Positions 1 through 7,428 of a DNA stretch of 40,552 nucleotides are shown here, piece after piece. Numbering within the stretch: the stretch's first letter is position 1; each line of letters begins with the position of its first letter. The DNA lies in NCBI GenBank assembly GCA_017881315.1, contig JADGRB010000013.1:1-40552 (forward strand). The letters run 5' to 3'. The DNA is from Pseudomonadota bacterium. GTDB lineage: Bacteria > Myxococcota_A > Polyangia > Fen-1088. The notes beneath the pieces were generated by a model. That model saw only the letters and a program-made list of their open reading frames with translations. It was not told the origin of the DNA and did not search any database. Made by a program: the position numbers and the translations under genes.

Positions 1-2
1 CA

Positions 3-1091
3 GGCGCGGCGGGTGCGGCGGGCAGCGCGGGCGCGACGGGCAGCGCGGGGCGAGGAGGGACGACGGGCGGCGCAGGTGGCTCCGGTGGCGCCTCGCAGGG
101 TGGCGTGGTCGCCGCGGGCGTGCGTTGGTTCGGCCGCGTCGATATCTCCAATCCCACCCAGCCCCGCTTTTCCTGGTCGGGGACGGGCTTCGTCGCGCGG
201 CTCACCGGCACGTCCCTGTCCGCCACGCTGTCGGGCGGGGCGTTCATCTACAGGCCGGTCGTCGACGGAACGTCGCAGCCCGCGTTCACCACGACCTCCG
301 GTTCGGGGACGTTTCCGGTCGCGACCGGGCTCGGGGCGGGCGAGCACACCGTCGAGCTGTACCGGCAGACCGAGGGGCCGCAGGGGGACTCCCAGCTCAC
401 GGCGCTCAGCGTCGGGGGCGGCGGCGCGCTGCTGGCTCCGCCGTCCGGACCGTCTCGGCTCATCGAGGTGATCGGAGATTCCATCACCTGTGGCTACGGC
501 GATCTGGGGATGGTCAGCGACACCGAGTGCTACAGCACCGAGAGCCACTTCGACACGTACGAGGCGGTAGCGGCGCGCGCGCTCGGCGCGGAGGTGAGCA
601 CCATCGCCGCGTCTGGGCGGGGGGTCATCCGGAACTACGGCGGCGACACCACCGACACGATGCCGATGGTCTACGCGCGCACGCTTGCCAACGACGTCAC
701 GCCGAGCTGGGATTTCCACATCAAGCCCCAGGCCGTGGTCATCAACCTCGGTACCAACGACATCAGCAACGGCAAGGGCGATCCGGGGACGGCGTTCCGC
801 GACACCTACGTCGCGCTGCTGCAGACGATCCGCGCGAAGTACCCCGACGCGTTCATCGTCTGCATCATCGGCCCGTTGCTCTCCGGTTCGGATCTGACCA
901 CCATCGAGGGGCACATCAGCGACGCCGTCCAGATGCGCACCACGGCCGGCGACACCAAGGTGGAATTCTTCGACCAGATCGCCGCGCAGACCAGCGACAA
1001 GGCCGCCTGCCAGTACCATCCCAACGTCGCCGAGAACATGTTGATGGCCACGCAGCTCGCGGCCGAGCTCCGTGCCAAGCTCGGCTGGTAG
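3..1091 (+). CDS. SGNH/GDSL esterase lipoprotein, CE2-like (5' partial)
   Basis: The gene runs in from the left edge, so its start, and probably a lipobox, is missing. The first about 34 visible residues are a Gly/Ala/Ser/Thr linker of the kind that follows the lipobox in myxobacterial surface lipoproteins. Next comes a beta-rich region opening with VRWFGRVD, typical of the N-terminal jelly-roll of carbohydrate esterase family 2. The SGNH hydrolase domain follows, with block I GDSITCGYG (nucleophile Ser), block III GTND and a C-terminal YHPN that carries the catalytic His. CE2 enzymes deacetylate plant-type polysaccharides, so a secreted or surface-anchored deacetylase is likely. The substrate is inferred from family only. 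It ends in TAG and no partner gene follows closely. Confidence 0.85.
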   Translation, partial: GAAGAAGSAGATGSAGRGGTTGGAGGSGGASQGGVVAAGVRWFGRVDISNPTQPRFSWSGTGFVARLTGTSLSATLSGGAFIYRPVVDGTSQPAFTTTSGSGTFPVATGLGAGEHTVELYRQTEGPQGDSQLTALSVGGGGALLAPPSGPSRLIEVIGDSITCGYGDLGMVSDTECYSTESHFDTYEAVAARALGAEVSTIAASGRGVIRNYGGDTTDTMPMVYARTLANDVTPSWDFHIKPQAVVINLGTNDISNGKGDPGTAFRDTYVALLQTIRAKYPDAFIVCIIGPLLSGSDLTTIEGHISDAVQMRTTAGDTKVEFFDQIAAQTSDKAACQYHPNVAENMLMATQLAAELRAKLGW

Positions 1092-1260
1092 CCGGATCCC
1101 ACGAAGCGGCGGGCGGCCAGCCGGGTTGGACGCCTCAGCCACGTCGCAATCCTTGACGAGCGGTGCAGGGGTCTGACACCCTCGTCGTCGCTGCTTCGGT
1201 ATCGGGGGGTCTCGGGGCGCGCCAGATCCCCATGATGATGACGAGTCGTGAGAACGCGGG

Positions 1261-1848
1261 TTGTTAGGTCCGACGCATCGGATCAACCCTCGAATGGTGT
1301 GGGCGACTTGTGCCGCCCTCGCGTTGATCGCAGCATCAACGGTGACCGTCATGAACCTAGCAGGCAAGGGATCGAAGGCCTTCTACGATTCTGACACCGG
1401 CCAGGTTCCCGAGGCCGGTCAACTCGAGCTCGCTCGATCGTTCGGTTTCTTCGCGTTCTGGTTCGGGGGCGTGTTGGCCGGTAGCAGCGCGGTGGCCTTC
1501 ACCGTGATTGGTCTCGGCGGCCTTCGCACCGAGCGCCGCCGGCCGGAGCGCTACAAGCTGGCCACACGGGTCGAGGTGGAGACGGAGCGAGCTTCCTATG
1601 TCGCGAACACCGAGAACATCAGCACGGGAGGACTGTTCGTCGCCACCGATCGGGCGCACCCGATCGGCGAGCGGATGAAGCTGCGGTTTCAACTGCCCGG
1701 ACAGGACGCTCCGCTCAGCGTGGAGGCCGAAGTGCGATGGATTCGCCGGGGCCTCTCGACGGAAGGGGTGGCCGTGACGGGACTCGGCCTCCTGTTCGTC
1801 GACCCTTCGCGGTCGGCGCTGGCCGCTATTCGCCGGTTCAAGGCCTAG
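1261..1848 (+). CDS. Membrane-anchored PilZ domain protein
   Basis: The 195-residue product has two hydrophobic segments (about residues 13-33 and 60-85) and a C-terminal PilZ domain (about 95-190). The PilZ signature ENISTGGLFV fits the N-x-S-x-x-G half of the c-di-GMP site. The upstream arginine motif is not a clean RxxxR (RYKLATR), so binding of c-di-GMP is uncertain. The domain layout resembles the PilZ paralogue family expanded in Myxococcus. The start is a TTG; an in-frame ATG at 1294 is an alternative, and neither has a strong ribosome binding site. It converges on the glycosyltransferase gene with only 6 bases between stops. A role in c-di-GMP-linked motility or envelope control is inference. 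Confidence 0.75.
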   Translation: MLGPTHRINPRMVWATCAALALIAASTVTVMNLAGKGSKAFYDSDTGQVPEAGQLELARSFGFFAFWFGGVLAGSSAVAFTVIGLGGLRTERRRPERYKLATRVEVETERASYVANTENISTGGLFVATDRAHPIGERMKLRFQLPGQDAPLSVEAEVRWIRRGLSTEGVAVTGLGLLFVDPSRSALAAIRRFKA

Positions 1849-1854
1849 CGACGG

Positions 1855-3042
1855 TCAGGCCGCCGAGAGCGCATCGGGGCCCCGGCCGCTCCGCAACCGG
1901 TCATAGAGATCGATGATCCGCCCGGCGACCACGGCCCAGTCGAAGCCAGCCGCCGTCCGTCGGCCGGCTTCGGCGCAGCGGCGGCGCAAGACCGCATCCG
2001 TGAGGAGGCGATTGGTTCTTTCAGCCAGGGCCGCACAATCCGGATCGCCTGCCAGGTCGACCATGAAACCCTGAACCCCATCCTGCATGATGTTTCGAAA
2101 GCCAGAGGTGTCGGCGGCGACGATCGCGCATCCGGCCGCCATCGCCTCGAGGAGGATGATGCCGAAGGTGCCACCCAGGGCTGGGCAGAGCAGGGCGTCC
2201 GCAGAGGCGTAGTAGTCGACCCGCTCCGCGCTCGGAACGAAACCGACGAAGTGGGCGTCGGCACGGAGATCGCTCGGGACCATCGCCTCATAGGCTCCCC
2301 GCAGCGGTCCGTCGCCGACCAGGATCAATCGGGCATCGGTGCCCGCCCGCCTGACGCGGACCCAGGCACGGATCACCCGATCGACGCCGTTGCGGGGATC
2401 GAAGCGGCCGACGTGCAAGACGTTGAGCCGCCCGTCATCGAGCTCGGGCCGCCGACGGCCGGAGGAAAATAGAGACACGTCGACACCGTTCGGGATCACG
2501 CACCACGGGGCGCGAAAGTACCGCCTCACACCGGCGAGGGCGGTCTCCGACACCCCGACGGCGGCGTCCAGGCGATCGGCGTAGCGCTGGAAAAGCCGGC
2601 CGAGGCTGGCGTACAGCAGGCTCCGGTCGACGACGCTGTGGAAGGTCCCGACGTTGAGCGTGTTCGAGTTTCTGAGAAACAACAGCGGAAGCGTGGGCAT
2701 CAGGGGGGAGTGCAGATGGACGACATCGAACTGCTCGGCGCGCAGCAGCTCCATGGTGCGCGCAGAGAGACCGGAGCCGGACGATGCCCGCGCGATCGAG
2801 CTTCCAGAAAACACGGGCACCGAGACGCCGAGGCGGATGACCCCGCTCTCTCGATCTTGGGAAGCCGTGTCGACCAGCCGGCCTCGCCCAACGCCGACCG
2901 ACGCCAGATTGTCACGCACTTCTGGCGTGACGATGCGGACTTCGTGACCCAGTTGTCGCGCGGCCTTGGCGAAGTGATGCACATGCTCCTGAATGCCGCC
3001 CAGGGTCGGGTAGTAGTACTCGGTGACGATGCCAATCTTCAT
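1855..3042 (-). CDS. GT4-family glycosyltransferase, PimA-like
   Basis: This is a 395-residue GT-B glycosyltransferase. The N-terminal half has GGIQEHVHHFA (15-25), FDVVHLHSP (105-113) and TFHSVV (133-138). The linker has IPNGVD (183-188), and the donor-binding half has HVGRFDPRNG and GDGPL. The usual E-x7-E donor motif is altered: E299 is present but the first Glu is Gly291 (GGTFGIILLEA). I chose the ATG at 3042, where MKIGIVTEYY begins exactly at the first beta strand; the frame stays open upstream but that extension shows no fold. PimA-like enzymes add sugars to phosphoinositide-type lipids, and a CDP-alcohol phosphatidyltransferase lies divergently next door, so a glycolipid role is plausible. 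The acceptor and sugar are unknown. Confidence 0.88.
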   Translation of the reverse strand: MKIGIVTEYYYPTLGGIQEHVHHFAKAARQLGHEVRIVTPEVRDNLASVGVGRGRLVDTASQDRESGVIRLGVSVPVFSGSSIARASSGSGLSARTMELLRAEQFDVVHLHSPLMPTLPLLFLRNSNTLNVGTFHSVVDRSLLYASLGRLFQRYADRLDAAVGVSETALAGVRRYFRAPWCVIPNGVDVSLFSSGRRRPELDDGRLNVLHVGRFDPRNGVDRVIRAWVRVRRAGTDARLILVGDGPLRGAYEAMVPSDLRADAHFVGFVPSAERVDYYASADALLCPALGGTFGIILLEAMAAGCAIVAADTSGFRNIMQDGVQGFMVDLAGDPDCAALAERTNRLLTDAVLRRRCAEAGRRTAAGFDWAVVAGRIIDLYDRLRSGRGPDALSAA

Positions 3043-3082
3043 TCCGCCGTCTCGTTGTGGTCTCGGTTGCAGAGTCTGACTG

Positions 3083-3108
3083 TCGAAACATGAAACGCCA
3101 TGTTTCGA
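3083..3108. promoter_or_regulatory. Perfect 10-bp inverted repeat in divergent intergenic region
   Basis: TCGAAACATG (3083-3092) and CATGTTTCGA (3099-3108) are exact reverse complements separated by aaacgc. The element lies 40 bases upstream of the glycosyltransferase start on the minus strand and upstream of the CDP-alcohol phosphatidyltransferase on the plus strand. It is a candidate operator for a dimeric regulator serving both genes, or a hairpin in a 5' leader. It is AT-richer than its surroundings, which makes chance less likely. Confidence 0.45.
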
Positions 3109-3304
3109 GCAAAACAGCTCGAAGCAAGCCTCGGGCCGAACCAGGACTCGATTCAATGGTGGTCGTTCCAGCGGGACGCCGTTGAAAGTTTGACGGTCAT
3201 CTGACACTCCAACACTCATCCATGAATCCATCGCTCTTGTTCCGGCATCGGAAAGCGCGGCGCATGGATTGCAGTTCGATTCGATGTGAAGTGGGTGGCG
3301 AAGC

Positions 3305-3484
3305 ATGAAGCTCGGTCGTAGAGAGGATCGGTCCGGCAGCGTGACCAACGGTCTCGCGTTGGTGATTCGTTTCGGTCGTGTCAACGCGCGCGCCTACGCG
3401 GCCATCCTGCGGTCGATCGTCGCGGAGCGGCTCTGGCGTGTCCCCGCGCGGACCGCGACCGGCCCGGGCCGGAGGTCGGCATGA
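3305..3484 (+). CDS. Possible small protein coupled to the phosphatidyltransferase gene
   Basis: An ATG at 3305 opens a 59-codon frame whose TGA overlaps the next gene's ATG as ATGA (3481-3484), an arrangement typical of translational coupling. The product would be basic (MKLGRREDRS at the N-terminus), with a short hydrophobic stretch near NGLALVIRF and an Arg-rich C-terminus. I recognise no family. The upstream sequence ggtggcgaagc is only a weak ribosome binding site. It may be a leader peptide, a small regulatory protein or chance, since open frames are common at this GC content. Confidence 0.3.
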   Translation: MKLGRREDRSGSVTNGLALVIRFGRVNARAYAAILRSIVAERLWRVPARTATGPGRRSA

Positions 3485-4380
3485 GCCCGGCGTCGCCGAC
3501 ACCCGCGAGCGATCTGCCTTACCTGTTCGGGTTCATCGCCTTCTTCACGGTCCCGCTGGCGGTCTATCTCCTGTTGCTCTGGCGTGGCTCGGCGAAGGTG
3601 CCCCCCTCGAAACCCAAAGGGGCAGGGTATCGGCTCTTTGGCCCGCTCTTCGTGGGCTACTACTACTGGATGCTCGGGCCGCTCTTCCGGCTGGCCCTCC
3701 GCAGTCGGCTGACGCCGAACCAGGTGACCATCTTCACCCTGGTCGTCGCGATCGCGACGGCGTTGGCGATCGCGTCTGGACATTTCGCGCTCGCTTCGGC
3801 GCTGCTCATCGCGGGCGGTACTCTGGATGTCGTCGACGGTCAGCTGGCGCGCGCGAAGAAGATGGCATCGCCGCGGGGCGCGTTCCTGGACTCGACGGTC
3901 GACAGAATCTGCGACGGTCTGGTCTTCAGTGGTTGCGTCGTCTACTACGCCGGAACACCGATCATGTTCGTCTCGCTGGCGGTCCTGGTGCTGTCGTTCA
4001 CGGTCAGCTACGCGCGATCCCGCGCCGAGACCCTGGGCGTCGTGGGCAGCGAGGGGCTCATGCAGCGGGCCGATCGGCTGGCGGTCCTCGGGATCGCCCT
4101 GGCGTTCTCGTCGTTCTTCGGCCACCGGGCCGAAGGGTTCGTGCCCCATCCGGTCTACGCCGTCACGGCCGGGAGCCTGTGCATCCTGGCCGTGCTCAAT
4201 GCCGTCACGGCGTTCACGCGGATCGTGTGGACCATGAATCAGCTCGGGGCGAGGTCCCCGGTGGGCCCGGCCCAGGCTCTGAGCGACCGGCAACCGGCGA
4301 ACATGGTGCGCCTCCCGGCCAACCACAGCGACGCTCGGTTCGCCTCCAGTCCGGAGAGGGCGCTCCGGGTCGAACGATGA
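3481..4380 (+). CDS. CDP-alcohol phosphatidyltransferase family membrane protein
   Basis: The 299-residue product has the complete CDP-alcohol phosphatidyltransferase signature: D116 and D119-G120, then A123-R124, G133, D137 and D141. These residues bind the metals and the CDP-activated lipid. Several hydrophobic segments flank the motif (about 13-34, 82-115, 145-180 and 190-235). The family joins CDP-diacylglycerol to an alcohol such as glycerol-3-phosphate, serine or inositol-1-phosphate, or joins CDP-inositol to a second inositol phosphate; the motif does not say which. GGAGG at 3471-3475 lies 5 bases before the ATG and supports the start. With a PimA-like glycosyltransferase divergent beside it, a phosphoinositide-type product is my preferred but unproven reading. 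Confidence 0.88.
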   Translation: MSPASPTPASDLPYLFGFIAFFTVPLAVYLLLLWRGSAKVPPSKPKGAGYRLFGPLFVGYYYWMLGPLFRLALRSRLTPNQVTIFTLVVAIATALAIASGHFALASALLIAGGTLDVVDGQLARAKKMASPRGAFLDSTVDRICDGLVFSGCVVYYAGTPIMFVSLAVLVLSFTVSYARSRAETLGVVGSEGLMQRADRLAVLGIALAFSSFFGHRAEGFVPHPVYAVTAGSLCILAVLNAVTAFTRIVWTMNQLGARSPVGPAQALSDRQPANMVRLPANHSDARFASSPERALRVER

Positions 4381-4419
4381 CGCCCGCGTGATGGGCGCTG
4401 GCGCTGGCGCGCCGCTCGA

Positions 4420-5556
4420 TCAGCGGCCGAAGATCACGATGTCGTTGCGGCCGCTCTCGCGCGTGCGTTTGAGGACCGCCAGCTTCTTGCCGCCCGCGGC
4501 CCACGCGCAGCTCTCCGCCCCTTCGAGCGGGATCTGGCCGAGCAGGGTGGCCCGGGCCGAGCCGAGGCTCACCTCGAAGAGGTGCAGCGCGCGGGTGCCC
4601 TTCTTGTGCGCGGCCACCTGATCGGGGTTGAGGGGATCGACGGTGAGCGAAAAGAAGAACTGATCCACCGACGGCGGCTGCATCAGCGAAGCCGCCTCGT
4701 AGAGCGAGAACTTGGTGGGGAGGGCCAGCGGGCGGAGCTTCTCCCCCGGTCCGACCAGCTCGAGCCCGGCGGAGTCGTCATCCACCCGGACGAACGTCTC
4801 CAGCCCCGGCTTTTCGGCGCGCTTGTCGGCCAGGCGAAGGAACGCCGGGCTCGAAGGCAGGGTCTTCGCGGGGGCGGTCTTGCCCGACAGGATATCGAGG
4901 ACGGCGAGCTCGGTGCCTCCGCGCACGTCGGCCCTGGCGTCGTATCGTCCGGCTTTCTTGACCAGGGCCTGCAGGTACCCGCCGCTGAAGGCGACGAACT
5001 GCAACCCCTGGCTGCCGGCCAGGGTCCCATCGGCGCCGATGGCGACAAGCTTGCTGCCCATCGGCGCGCCGTTTGGTTTGTAGGCGACGATGTTGTAGGC
5101 GTGGCCGGCCGGCGTATCCCCCTTGTCGGTCACGGTGACGAAGCTCTTGCCGCGAACGCCGGAGAGGACGCAGTCGCCGAACGCACCGATCTGGTTTTCG
5201 ATTCGCCCGGTCGGCCCCACCACGGCCGCGCGCCGAGCACCCTCGTTGGAGATCACGAACCAGTGCCCGCCCAGGAACAAGATCTTCTCTGGATCGTGGG
5301 TGAACGACGTGATGTCGGTCGTCGAGCTGCGGCCGCCGGGCGGGCCCACGTGAAGGGTCGTCTTCCCCGTGGGGTCGGTCTTGACGTAGGCGAGCTTGGC
5401 CCCACCGTCGGAGAACGCGAACGCCTCGTGGAGGACGCCGTCGTCCGCGGCGATCTTGGCGATGGGCTTCATCTGGGGCGCGGCCCACGACGCCGTCGGC
5501 ACCAGCGCGAGGCCCGCGGCGACCACTCCACGAAAGACGGCGGTTCGGTGCTTCAT
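4420..5556 (-). CDS. Secreted propeller-like protein, last gene of the TonB operon
   Basis: This 378-residue protein starts with a clear signal peptide (MKHRTAVFRG, a hydrophobic core, then a site near SWA-AP at residue 25). The rest is rich in short beta strands with recurring turns such as AFSDGGAKLAYV, FSGGYLQAL and WAAGGKKLAVL. These resemble TolB or WD-type propeller blades, although no family signature is certain. The ATG at 5556 is favoured by AGGGAG about 8 bases upstream and by the signal peptide; the frame continues upstream into the TonB gene without sense. It starts 17 bases after the tonB stop. A periplasmic or surface role in recognition or assembly for the receptor system is inferred from position only. 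Confidence 0.72.
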   Translation of the reverse strand: MKHRTAVFRGVVAAGLALVPTASWAAPQMKPIAKIAADDGVLHEAFAFSDGGAKLAYVKTDPTGKTTLHVGPPGGRSSTTDITSFTHDPEKILFLGGHWFVISNEGARRAAVVGPTGRIENQIGAFGDCVLSGVRGKSFVTVTDKGDTPAGHAYNIVAYKPNGAPMGSKLVAIGADGTLAGSQGLQFVAFSGGYLQALVKKAGRYDARADVRGGTELAVLDILSGKTAPAKTLPSSPAFLRLADKRAEKPGLETFVRVDDDSAGLELVGPGEKLRPLALPTKFSLYEAASLMQPPSVDQFFFSLTVDPLNPDQVAAHKKGTRALHLFEVSLGSARATLLGQIPLEGAESCAWAAGGKKLAVLKRTRESGRNDIVIFGR

Positions 5557-5573
5557 CGTCAAGCTCCCTCTGG

Positions 5574-6323
5574 CTACTCGTCGTTCTGCAGCAGGAAACG
5601 GATCTTGAACCCTCGAACCCGCACCGCGACCGGCGCCCCGTCCTTCTCGCCTGGACTGAAACGGCACTCCTTGAGCGCGGCGATGGCCGCCTCGGTCAGC
5701 CCGTGCTCGAGCCCGCTCACCACATGGATGTCGCGAGCGCGACCGGTCTCGCTCACGATCAGATCGAGGATCACCGTTCCCTCGATGGCCGCGCGCTTCG
5801 CCTCGTCGGTGTACTTGCCGACGCAGCGACCCTGGGGAAGCGGCATGGTCGTCACCTGATAAGCGGGAACGGGCGCCATCGCCCCCTTGGCGCCGCCGTG
5901 CGCCACGGCGTCCTCGGTCGCGCCGACCGCGCCGCCGCTGTTGCCGATCGGCATCGCCGGCCCGCTGCCAGCCTGCGAGGTCGACTCCATCGTCACCCCG
6001 AAGACGGGGCCGACCGGACCGGTGTTCGCGACCTGCGGGCGGTCCGGCGGCGGCGCCTCCTGCCTGGGGAGATCGGTCGTGGGCGGCGCGGCGGTGCGCA
6101 CACGGGCCCGGACGTGCGTCACTTGCTTCGGCGCGGGCGCTCGCGGCGCCGCGGCCGGCTCCGGTGGCGGTTCGACGGTGGGCGGGGTCGACACGACCCG
6201 CAGCGAGATGATTCGTTTCGCGGTGTCCGTCCGCCTCGGCAGGCGGCCGAGGCCGTTGGCGAGCGCCAGGTGGCCCACCACCGAGAGCCCGGCGCAGATG
6301 AGCAGCCGCGAGTCTCGAATCAT
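5574..6323 (-). CDS. tonB: TonB-family energy transducer
   Basis: The 249-residue protein has an N-terminal membrane anchor (about 7-25), a Pro/Ala/Arg-rich periplasmic spacer (45-105) and a TonB C-terminal domain (170-245). Domain features include YTDEAKRAAIEGTVILDL, the turn SETGRARDIHVV and the FSPG strand near residue 222. TonB carries energy from the ExbB-ExbD motor to outer-membrane receptors. Its ATG overlaps the exbD stop as ATGA (6320-6323), so the two are probably translated together. Cys167 and Cys220 flank the domain and could form a periplasmic disulfide. The receptor gene encoded upstream in the same operon is the obvious partner. Confidence 0.88.
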   Translation of the reverse strand: MIRDSRLLICAGLSVVGHLALANGLGRLPRRTDTAKRIISLRVVSTPPTVEPPPEPAAAPRAPAPKQVTHVRARVRTAAPPTTDLPRQEAPPPDRPQVANTGPVGPVFGVTMESTSQAGSGPAMPIGNSGGAVGATEDAVAHGGAKGAMAPVPAYQVTTMPLPQGRCVGKYTDEAKRAAIEGTVILDLIVSETGRARDIHVVSGLEHGLTEAAIAALKECRFSPGEKDGAPVAVRVRGFKIRFLLQNDE

Positions 6324-6745
6324 GGGCTTCCGGGCGCGGTCATCGCCGTGGGATCGATCTGGATCGCGAACGAGGCCACGCCAAGCGATTTCACCACATC
6401 GAGCACCCAGACGACCCGACCGTGCGACACCGACTTGTCCCCCGAGATGATGGCCTGGGTCTTGGGGTCCTTGGACACGGCGGCCGATACGGCCTCTCGC
6501 AGCCCAGCGGGCGTCGTCGGGGTGCCGTTGAGGTAGAGGGTTCCGTCCCGGGTCAGGGTGATCGCCAGCGTCGTCGGGTTGAGCGAGGTGCTCTGGCTGG
6601 CGCGCGGCAGCTCCACCTCGATCGCCTGCTTGGCGATCAGGTTGGCGGTCAGCATGAAGATGATCAGCAGGACGAGCATGATGTCGACCAGCGGGGTCAC
6701 GTTGATCTCCGCGATGATGCCCCGCTTGCGGGTGGCCGAGGCCAT
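6320..6745 (-). CDS. exbD: ExbD/TolR-family motor protein
   Basis: The 141-residue protein has the family layout: a short cytoplasmic N-terminus, one membrane segment beginning VTPLVDIMLVLLIIF and a small periplasmic domain. Asp21 within the membrane segment is the conserved proton-carrying residue. The length matches ExbD (about 140). Its ATG shares one base with the exbB stop (TGATG at 6745) and its stop overlaps the tonB start, so exbB, exbD and tonB form one coupled block. TolR is the alternative name, but neighbouring TonB and receptor genes favour ExbD. Confidence 0.92.
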   Translation of the reverse strand: MASATRKRGIIAEINVTPLVDIMLVLLIIFMLTANLIAKQAIEVELPRASQSTSLNPTTLAITLTRDGTLYLNGTPTTPAGLREAVSAAVSKDPKTQAIISGDKSVSHGRVVWVLDVVKSLGVASFAIQIDPTAMTAPGSP

Positions 6746-7416
6746 CAGGCCTTCTCCGCCGCCGCGTCACCGGCCCGCGCGGGGTCGGCTTTGAGCAGGG
6801 CCAGGATCTCGTGGGCGATCACCTCGGAGGCGGAGGCGGCGCGCTCGACCTGCCGCGTGAAGATGTTGTACGCGGCCACCGCCGGTAACGCCACGAGGAG
6901 CCCGACGCCGGTGGCGACCAGCGCCTCGGCGATGCCGGCCATGACGGCCTGGGTCCCCTGCAACGAGTTCCCGGCCAGATCGTGAAACGCGCGAATGATG
7001 CCGAGCACGGTCCCGAAGAGGCCGATGAACGGCGCGTTGTTGCCCAGCGTTCCGAGGAACGCCAGCCGGCGCTCGTAGCGGGCCCGTTCCTGCTCGATCG
7101 CGCCCGCCTTCCTCTCCTCGACCGCGGCGACGCCGTCGCCGGCGTGACTCAGGCAGGCCCGCGCGACGGCCGCTTCCATCGATCGCGCGTCGGTCAGCTT
7201 CGCCAGCGCGGCGGCCGCCCCGTTCTTGCCGAGCTCGGCCACCGCGGCGGCCAGCCTTTCCCTGGGCGGACGCTCCTGTACGTAGAACCAGATTCGATCG
7301 AGCATGATCGTGACCGCCACCAGGCTCAGGCCCAGGAGGAGGTAGAGGACCCAGCTAGACCCACCCCGCAGCATGAGGTCGAGCAGGTGGCTCCCGATGT
7401 CGCTTCCGTTGTTCAT
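6745..7416 (-). CDS. exbB: ExbB/TolQ/MotA-family proton channel
   Basis: The 223-residue product has three membrane segments (about 20-42, 118-145 and 160-185) and the conserved core LGNNAPFIGLFGTVLGI with downstream GIAEALVATGVGLLVALP. These are hallmarks of ExbB/TolQ proteins, which form the proton-conducting stator around ExbD. It starts 12 bases after the stop of the receptor gene and is followed immediately by exbD, which puts the energy module inside the operon of the receptor it probably drives. The name ExbB is by context; sequence alone also fits TolQ. Confidence 0.92.
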   Translation of the reverse strand: MNNGSDIGSHLLDLMLRGGSSWVLYLLLGLSLVAVTIMLDRIWFYVQERPPRERLAAAVAELGKNGAAAALAKLTDARSMEAAVARACLSHAGDGVAAVEERKAGAIEQERARYERRLAFLGTLGNNAPFIGLFGTVLGIIRAFHDLAGNSLQGTQAVMAGIAEALVATGVGLLVALPAVAAYNIFTRQVERAASASEVIAHEILALLKADPARAGDAAAEKA

Positions 7417-7428
7417 GGCTTCTCCTGG

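Noticed and set aside
4582-5859. Long plus-strand frame opposite the propeller-like gene
   Set aside because: Low-complexity Arg/Gly/Ala product, no start signal, and the opposite strand encodes a clear signal-peptide protein.
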